The position numbers and the translations under genes were made by a program. This document shows positions 57,300 to 64,000 of a DNA stretch of 64,000 nt, piece by piece. The stretch lies in the NCBI GenBank assembly GCA_020726505.1, contig JAHLEZ010000015.1, positions 744,001 through 808,000 of the forward strand. Reading direction: 5' to 3'. The first letter of the stretch is position 1. Each line of letters begins with the position of its first letter. The notes beneath the pieces were generated by a model that searched no databases, was not told where the DNA came from, and saw only the letters and a program-made list of their open reading frames with translations. Source of the stretch: Leptodontidium sp. MPI-SDFR-AT-0119 (lineage: Eukaryota; Ascomycota; Leotiomycetes; Helotiales; Leptodontidiaceae).

Positions 57300-58711
57300 A
57301 TTAGTGTTCTTCGATGGTGTAACATTAAGAAGACGCGATACCATGGCTCATATATGATGCAGCGATGAACTCACCTCCAATGAATGAAGTTCTTGAAGCA
57401 TATGTTGCGGAAGAGTCGATCAATGTGATGGTGATAAGCATGGATATTTCAGAGGGTCATTTAAGTTGCCAGCGCTCTCAAGATCCAAAACTGAGCTTCA
57501 AGCTTGTCCTCTCACGACATCTCTCACAAGCGAGCTCGCCTCATCCTCACTTGGAAAAAAAAGGCCTCCATACCCTAGAATGAAAAACGCGCGGGTGGTG
57601 TATTCGAAGTCAACGAGTCAACTTCTTATAAGTAAGTAAACTAACCTGCTTGCTCTTCTCAAGTGAAAGAAAGCAAGGGAGCGAGGCACACATCCAACAC
57701 GAGAGAGAAAATGGCCAAATCCTTGATTTACTCAATCGCAAACAAATCCGGAAAGTATGCTGTATCAGACTCTACTTATTACATCTATGCTATAAGCAAA
57801 GCAGAGCCGAGCTATTGGTAAACAAAAATATTTCTGACACCAGTCGGGGCCTTATCAATTAACCATAAGTGTGGAATTGTGGAATCTCTCCAGGAAGAAA
57901 TGTGGGTGGGGCAAGACAATTGGCAAACCTTCTCTCAAATCGCGAGCGATCTATCAGGAAGCAAAAATGAAAGGCATAAACCTTACTTGCCCTACCGGAT
58001 TATTTCCGAGTCAGAGAAACCTCAAATCCCGAGCTCCTAAACCTGAGGTTGCAGATTTACTTTGTAAACAAACCTTCAACCTTAAGCGAGAATCTCGGGG
58101 GGGAAATCTTACTTGAACCCTTGAAGCCAACAAACTTGAAGCCGAGCCAAGCACTCGGGTTCGCCCCGCCTCGGATTATATCGTATAATATCATTTTCAA
58201 GCTGTTATTCGATGACCTTGTATAGACCTCACGACCTGTTAATTGAAATCTCCCTTAGATTTGAAGGAACTGGCAATCAGTAGCACCCGGCACGGCTTCG
58301 TGTCAGATCCGGCTTGGGAAAGGACATGGGAACGCTTGTTTGTGTTGATTTGTTATTTTGAACTGTTTTAAGATAACTGTAAGTCGACGTGTGCGTGTTT
58401 TGGATTAAGTAGTTCAGCCTTGTGATTTGTATCATGAGGGGATGTAGTTGTTTGGATGGATGGATGTAGCCTCTTCTTGTTGTTCTTCAAGGAGGAGGTA
58501 TTTGTAAGTTGGGCGAGACCGTATAGAAGCATCTTATAAAAGTACATCATCTCCCTTCTCACATTCACATTCGACAAAAATTAACCTCCACTCTTCGCCC
58601 TTCATTTGTAACACAGCAACAAATCCAACAGCAGAATATCACTCTACACTTCACAAGTTCACATAATCTGTTCATCTACTTATCTATCTATCTATCTATC
58701 TATCTACCAAA
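57300..58711. other. Intergenic region
   Basis: Small open frames only, none with family resemblance. Confidence 0.5.
58681..58706. repeat. TATC tetranucleotide microsatellite
   Basis: About 6.5 copies of TATC immediately upstream of the start codon of the small secreted-protein relic. Confidence 0.95.
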
Positions 58712-58845
58712 ATGCGCTTCTCCCTCCTCGTCCCCTAACTCTCTCTCGTGGACCTAGTAGCCAGTCAAGCCCCGGCATCCACAGAACCCGGTCGTGGCGA
58801 GTGTACCTCGAAATGGGACTGTCCACCAGGAAACGACTCCGTATG
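58712..58845 (+). pseudogene. Possible small secreted cysteine-containing protein, disrupted
   Basis: An ATG at 58712 opens MRFSLLVP, then a TAA at 58736-58738, then in the same frame LSLVDLVASQAPASTEPGRGE and CTSKWDCPPGNDSVW, ending at a GTAAGA donor after 58845. Without the stop this would be a signal peptide followed by a short Cys-containing exon, as in fungal small secreted proteins. I could not find a matching downstream exon. Either a relic or chance; the frame continuity on both sides of the stop is the only evidence. Confidence 0.35.
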
Positions 58846-59580
58846 GTAAGACCTCCAGCGCATTTTTGTACCGAATTTCTTCAGTCTTCACGGAAATGTC
58901 TTTATACCCCTTACACCACGATATACACAAGATACACATTGGATTATGATTCTATTGGGTTTTGGCGCGTGTTTATTTGGCAAGGAAGATACAGGATATC
59001 ATTCTCATCCTTTCTTGATCGCTGTAGGGTGAGTGACTTGCTGGGAGGACTGAGGCTGGCTATGGGCTATCATGGGCTGTTAGTGGAGCGAATAAAAGTA
59101 GAAAATAGCGAGGAAAATGATGCGTTCTGTATATAAGGTACTGGTAGATTTGAAATACTGTATCTTACATTCCCCGATCTGGATATCCCCATTACCTCTT
59201 TTTGTAGCTCGACGTACTTCCTTAAGGTATGTGGTATTTTGAGAGACGCGCTATGTCGAATCTCTTCTTGAATAACCACAAACACATTGATTAAAACTCG
59301 GAATCCAATGGCAAATAATATATAAAATTGCTGTTTCTCTACATGAAAACCTAAGTCAAGAACTACACAAGTAGTATGATACACACGTGACAATACTGCT
59401 AGTTTGGTCTCTTGCAAAGGTGGGAGTGGGGGAGTTCACTTCTTTTTTCAGAACCCTCATGGAATTTCCCTTCCCTTATTCTCGAGAAGAAGAAAGGTAG
59501 CTTCCTCGTCTTATCTTCGATTGATCCTCATTCGGACTTTTATCTTGAAGCTTCCACTTCATTTCCCCAGCTATCTCATC
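58846..59580. other. Intergenic region upstream of the RidA gene
   Basis: No further supported coding sequence. Confidence 0.45.
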
Positions 59581-60252
59581 ATGCCAGGCGAGATCAAGGC
59601 AATCCTTTGCCCGGAGGCGTGTGCTTTCCCTCCTGGACTTTTCCGTATGCTTTCCTCCATTCATGACATCAATTAGGAAGAAAAAAAGACTGACCTAAAG
59701 ATATTCTGTAGATCATGCTAAAATCCACAATGGCGTTGTATATTGTGCTGGAGTTAGTGGCACTTTCCAACTTTTCACCGCGCCTCAATCTCCACCTTAA
59801 AATACTCAAAAAAGTAAACTGACACCCCGAATCACAGCAAGTAGGAGCAAACGTAGAAGGCAAACTAGTCTCCGAAGACGTAGGACCACAAACCGAGAAG
59901 ACACTTGAGAACATTAAGAATATCCTGCAGAGTGCGGGGAGCAGCTTGGAGAGGGTGTTGAAAGTTAATATCTATATGCCTGAGCAAGCGGATTATGCTG
60001 GTATGAATGAGGTTTATAAGAGGGTATATTTCTCAAGAATTCTTAACCGTCCCCCTCCTTATTTTTACCTATAGAATGGAAGGTCTATTTGTTGGAGAGT
60101 TGGATGGAGAGGAGAGGACGGAGAGAAAAAACTTGTGCTGATCTTGAGGATAGATCATGCCGGATCCTAAACCGCCTAGGGCGTGTGTTTTTGTGAAGGG
60201 CTTGCCTGGTGGTGCGAAGGTTGAGATTGAGTGTATTGCTGCTCAGGACTGA
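59581..60252 (+). CDS. RidA (YjgF/YER057c/UK114) family protein
   Basis: RidA proteins deaminate reactive enamine/imine intermediates, such as 2-aminoacrylate, produced by PLP enzymes. Four exons, 59581..59644, 59712..59752, 59838..60023 and 60154..60252, encode 129 residues, the standard length. Junctions restore the family: GLF|HHAKIHNG, YCAG|QVGANVEGKL, and NEVYKR|IMPDPKPPRACVFVKGLPGGAKVEIECIA. The conserved arginine of the P-R-A/T-C motif, which binds the substrate carboxylate in characterised members, is present. The third intron (130 nt) is the least certain. No organelle signal is obvious. The gene is tandem with the BNR-type gene, 601 bp downstream. Confidence 0.88.
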
Positions 60253-60853
60253 TTAGAGATGGTCGTCTTGAAACCAGAGGGGAGAATATGCAATCCAATT
60301 TAGTGGTCGTGTATTCGAAGGACTTGCCCAAAACGACCTCTTCATTCCATTTCGTATCACTTTGGACCGAATGCGAAATATGGTAGTGATCGTCTTGATG
60401 TGAGCTAGAACGCTTCCAAATTTGGCGATGTATACCGCATTGTTCCCCCGAAAAACGAGTGGCCTGTTCGAGAACGTGAACACTGGCTCTGAGGTAGACC
60501 AGGATGGCCACCAAACCAGCTTATCCGACTTCGCAAGTGGATAATTTCGAGAAACTCGTATAATACGAATGATTTAGAGCCCTCAAATACATATATAAGA
60601 TACCTATACCAGGCACCGATAAGTGCTGTAATGATTTTCTAAATCTCAACCCAGGGATGGCGGGGAAGTATTCGGCACATCAAATGCCGAGCCTATTGAG
60701 GAAGGTGCAAGTGAGGAGACGCGTTCCTCGTTGACGTCGGAATACATACCCTTGTATCTTGATTGCATTTCAAATGGCATGAAACCATTTTGTTGGAATT
60801 AAATACACTTTCTCCAAGGATTCCAAGTTCGATCTCCAAACACATCCGACAAA
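60253..60853. other. Intergenic region RidA / BNR gene
   Basis: No supported gene; minus-strand frames at 60176-60514 are shadows. Confidence 0.5.
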
Positions 60854-62418
60854 ATGAAGCTCACCCCGCCAGCAATCTCCATCCTCGGGCAGGATCCAAA
60901 TAGGAAGCACAGGATCAACGCGAATTCCTTCCAGCAGAACGCCATAACGACTGCTCATGGATGGCAATACGCTGCGTTCTACACGGCTGTTCCACCGAGT
61001 AAAACAGAACCCGGATGTTATGTGAATATCGCACGTCGACAAGTCCATCCCGGGGTCAATAATGTGGAGACGGAGTGGCAAGTCTTGACTTTTGAGGATT
61101 ATGAACAGGTGCATGATGATGGACATGATACTATTTCTATTGGAGTGTGTGAGGGGGATGGGACGGTTCATGTGGCTTTTGATCATCATTGTGATGAGTA
61201 AGTTTTGTTTCCCCCCTCTGATGGAGATAGAGATGAGAATGGAAGATGTGAAGTTGACCGATGGTTTGTACTGGACTGTAGGTTGAAATTCAGAATATCG
61301 AAAGGAGGCGTGGCGAGAGATATTTCTAGTCATGAATGGGAAACTTCGCTTTTCACGGAGACGAGACATTGTTTACCGGGAGTTGAAGAAGGGGAGTTGG
61401 TGAAGGAAGTTACGTATCCGAGATTTGTGAATGTTGGTAATGAACTTCTATTCACGTATCGTACTGGCCAGTAAGTCGAGACCATGAATTGCACAGTTGC
61501 AGACTTCGATGCTCTGTCTTTGCTAAAATGCGTGTCAGAGCAGGTCTTGGATCAGATCTCCTCTACAAGTACTCGGCAGCTACCCACGAGTACACATTCC
61601 TCGGTCAACACTTGACGGGAATATCAAACAGTCCGTATATAAACGGTATAGACTACCGTCAAGACAAACTACACATCTCATGGTGTTACCGGAACTTCGT
61701 CACACCCCCAAACCCCGTAGCAGCAGATGCACATCAGCAGCAAGCCGGACCAAATGGACCAGAGAATAACTATGATCTGAACTATGCCTTTTCTGACGAT
61801 CAGGGTGTGACTTGGAAGAGTTCTCAGGGAAGAGTTCTGGCTTGTATGGAAGGTGGTGAAGGGGTTGAGACGACGATCTTGCCTGACGCGGGAGCGAGGG
61901 TCTTTGAGATCCCTATGGGAAGTGGGATACTGAATCAGGAGGGTCAGGCTGCGGATTGGGATGGGGGGGTTTGGGTTCTGAATAGGGAGAGGGTGGATGG
62001 TGAGATGATGTGGATTGTGTATTATCGGAATCCGGAAGGTGTGTACTTATATTCCAGTTACTCTTTGTCAGAATGTGCTGACTTGAAAGGGGTTTGGATG
62101 AGGAAAATGATTTCTGGTGTACTAAAACCTACGGAGACGGGCTCAAGAGGGAGTGTATGCGTTGATAGAAAGGGCGATGTTTACCTTGTCTTACCTGGGA
62201 ACTCGGACGCGAGTCTTAATATCATGCGAGCGCGCAAGGAGGAGCTGTACTCTAGGTTCGAGCCGGTGTGGATGTGGGATGGATTTGATGGGGAGCCGTT
62301 GGTTGATGTAAAGAGACTGGAAACTTCTGATGTTCTGTCGATGTTCACGAGGACGAGTGAAGATGTAGATGGGATTAGGAATGTGGTTGTGCTTGATTTA
62401 CTCTTGACTGAGGTGTAG
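60854..62418 (+). CDS. BNR/Asp-box-like beta-propeller protein, possible polysaccharide lyase
   Basis: Three exons, 60854..61197, 61282..61470 and 61539..62418, encode 470 residues (sum 1413 nt). Junctions read HHCDE|LKFRISK and RTGQ|AGLGSDLLYKY. The text HISWCYRNF, NYAFSDDQGVTWK and IPMGSGILNQEGQAADWDGG fits the BNR_4-type family of seven-bladed beta-propellers, which includes polysaccharide lyases such as those acting on rhamnose-glucuronate linkages. The catalytic assignment is inference from family resemblance. An Asp-box-like S-D-D-x-G-x-T-W is seen in FSDDQGVTW. No signal peptide is visible, which would suit an intracellular step acting on imported oligosaccharides, unless the true start is upstream. 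Confidence 0.8.
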
Positions 62419-62726
62419 AGGATAGAGTCAATAAGCCAGAAATAGATATGAATCATAACCTCCTGAAAGTCAAAGTATCAAAAATCGACAAGGACTTTGA
62501 AGGTTAGGTACTTCTTTGAGCATATGCCCATGCTCGCGCACTCGTTGCGGTTCATATCCAACTGCTTCCAAAACAGGTTCACCTCTCGCCCGCCTATATT
62601 CACCTTGTCGTCCTCTTGCGAAAGTCAACTTTCTAACTTCAACCAACAACAGAACGTTCCGATTCAATTGATAGCAACAACCACGGCACATACATCGGAC
62701 GAAAGGAAAGTGAGATTCCAGGCAAA
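62419..62726. promoter_or_regulatory. Short intergenic region upstream of MND1
   Basis: About 308 bp between the BNR gene stop and the MND1 start codon. It contains the MND1 5' leader; no specific element recognised. Confidence 0.45.
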
Positions 62727-63432
62727 ATGGTGAGCTTGTCATCCTGCGACGATAGTCGCATACTGACCATTTCAGGCGCCAAAGAACCTACCTCCCGCGG
62801 CGAAGCAGCAAAAGATCCTCGACCACTTCCGAGAATCGATGAACGTCTTCACGCTCAAAGAGCTCGAGAAGACGCTCGCGTCGGTCGCATCCATCCATGC
62901 CATGCAGGTCAAGGAATACCTGCAATCGATGCAAGACGAGAACCTCATCCGCGTCGAGAAGATCGGCAGCGGCAACTGGTACTGGTGCTTCACGTCCGAC
63001 GCAAAGAAAGCCAAGGAGAACATTCTCAACAAATTGAAGGCTGAGGAGAGCGTCGTAACATCAGCGATTGCTGAGGCAGAACGACAGATTGAAGCGGAGA
63101 TGGCTAAGCGCGAGGACGATGATGAGAATCTGCTTGAGGGCAATGGTATGGATAGGAAGACGCTCTTGGAGGCTCATGGACTGCTCTTGAAGGAGATGGA
63201 GTCTCTCGATAAGGAGCTGGCTTGCTATAGCGATAATGACCCAGCAGAGATCCAGCGCAAGATCGAGGAGACCAAGCGGTTGAAGGACAGCGCCATCAGG
63301 TGGACGGATAACATCGAGTCTTTGGAGTCCTACATTGGCACCCTTGCCACGGATCGAAACCAGATGGCTGAAATCATGCTGGCTGCTTGCGGTGACGAGT
63401 ATGTCTTTGGAGAGGGATTGAAGGACCTGTGA
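62727..63432 (+). CDS. MND1: Meiotic nuclear division protein 1 (MND1)
   Basis: Mnd1 pairs with Hop2 to stimulate Rad51/Dmc1 strand invasion in meiosis. Two exons, 62727..62729 and 62776..63432, give 219 residues; the first coding exon is the ATG alone, directly followed by a GTGAGC donor. Splicing yields MAPKNLPPAAKQQKILDHFRES, matching the conserved Mnd1 start. The N-terminal winged-helix region (residues 1-75, with NVFTLKELEK and IHAMQVKEYLQS) is followed by a coiled coil (about 80-185) and a C-terminal capping region ending GEGLKDL. Length fits the family. Starting at the internal ATG at 62839 would lose the first helix, so the spliced start is preferred. Confidence 0.92.
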
Positions 63433-64000
63433 TTTGGTCTTGGGCCCTTTCGCGGATGGATGATGCTGTACGAATGCGCATTTTGCGAGGATGTGCCGCG
63501 ATATAACCTTGCTTTGTAAGCTGGCTGCAACATGTTGGGCTGTTTCTTATGCTGCTACTGGCGCAGATGTTTATTATGGCTTATTCACGATGATAGCAAT
63601 GGATGTGGATGTCAACATACACTCGTACAGTACATGGATTCCAGACAAGCATGCCCCAGGGAGTAAGCAATGCACCAGTCAGCAGCAAGGCAGCCAATCG
63701 AAAGATGATGCGATGGTGAAACGGCACATCCTTTCATGCATGCCATGCAATTGAGGGCATTAACAAATTACAAGGGCTGGCTCGACGATGCGAAGAGTGG
63801 GAGTTCAAGGAGGTCAAGTGTCCAGGGAATCCAGACCGCCACATGTTCGACGGTACTGTAGTCAAGCTTTTTTCATCGTCAGTGATCTCTGGTCTGATCT
63901 GAGAAAGCTTGTCTCTGGAAGAAGCCGATGTCTGGGTCTGGTTTTGGAGCAACGCCCAGGAGTCTGGCGATGATCGGTTGGTTGCAAGTGCCACCTTCTG
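63433..64000. other. Right edge region, no confident gene
   Basis: A minus-strand frame is open from the window edge to 63734 (with PEITDDEKSLTTVPSN) and could be the C-terminal end of a gene lying to the right, but it has no recognised motif. Otherwise nothing is seen. Confidence 0.4.

Overview
The window looks like nuclear DNA of a filamentous ascomycete (Pezizomycotina). Protein-coding genes are split by short GT-AG introns of mostly 45-130 bp, and they encode typical fungal families: a CFEM protein, a cAMP-receptor-like GPCR, a LaeA-like methyltransferase, a delta-12 desaturase and mitochondrial mL59. Overall gene flavour suggests Leotiomycetes/Helotiales, but that placement is an impression and was not tested. 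I rebuilt exon structures by hand; for each intact gene the exon lengths sum to a multiple of three and the protein continues across junctions as expected for its family.

Left part (1-16.6 kb): 3' part of DPH6-type diphthine-ammonia ligase with RidA-like domains (+), a coiled-coil hypothetical (-), spliceosomal DEAD-box helicase PRP28 (-) divergent from mitoribosomal mL59 (+), a quiet 2.9 kb stretch, a delta-12 fatty acid desaturase (+), and a seven-exon GPCR (-).

Middle (16.6-30.2 kb): about 13.7 kb in which I find no convincing gene. It is dense in tetra- to hexanucleotide microsatellites, carries recurrent TACCTAGGTA palindromes and holds one strong 18-bp hairpin. A GPI-anchored-looking CFEM protein (-) and a nine-exon MFS transporter (+) follow, then about 4 kb without genes.

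Right part (38.9-64 kb): a membrane-anchored histidine acid phosphatase (-); an alcohol dehydrogenase pseudogene (+); a SWIM zinc-finger protein (-); a second zinc alcohol dehydrogenase (-) with a damaged NAD-loop exon; a decayed FMN-dependent 2-hydroxyacid dehydrogenase (+); a LaeA-like methyltransferase (+); DPH4 (+); an M1 aminopeptidase (+) with a one-base frameshift in a poly-C tract; a broken small secreted-protein relic; a RidA protein (+); a BNR-type beta-propeller protein (+); and the meiotic recombination factor MND1 (+).

The clearest theme is a patch of oxidoreductase decay at 41.8-49.8 kb, with two pseudogenes and one compromised paralogue. Housekeeping genes flank it. I do not see a biosynthetic cluster, CRISPR, transposon, tRNA or rRNA. 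I found no convincing previously undescribed system; the best candidates for follow-up are the gene-poor block with its hairpin and the cluster of disrupted genes.
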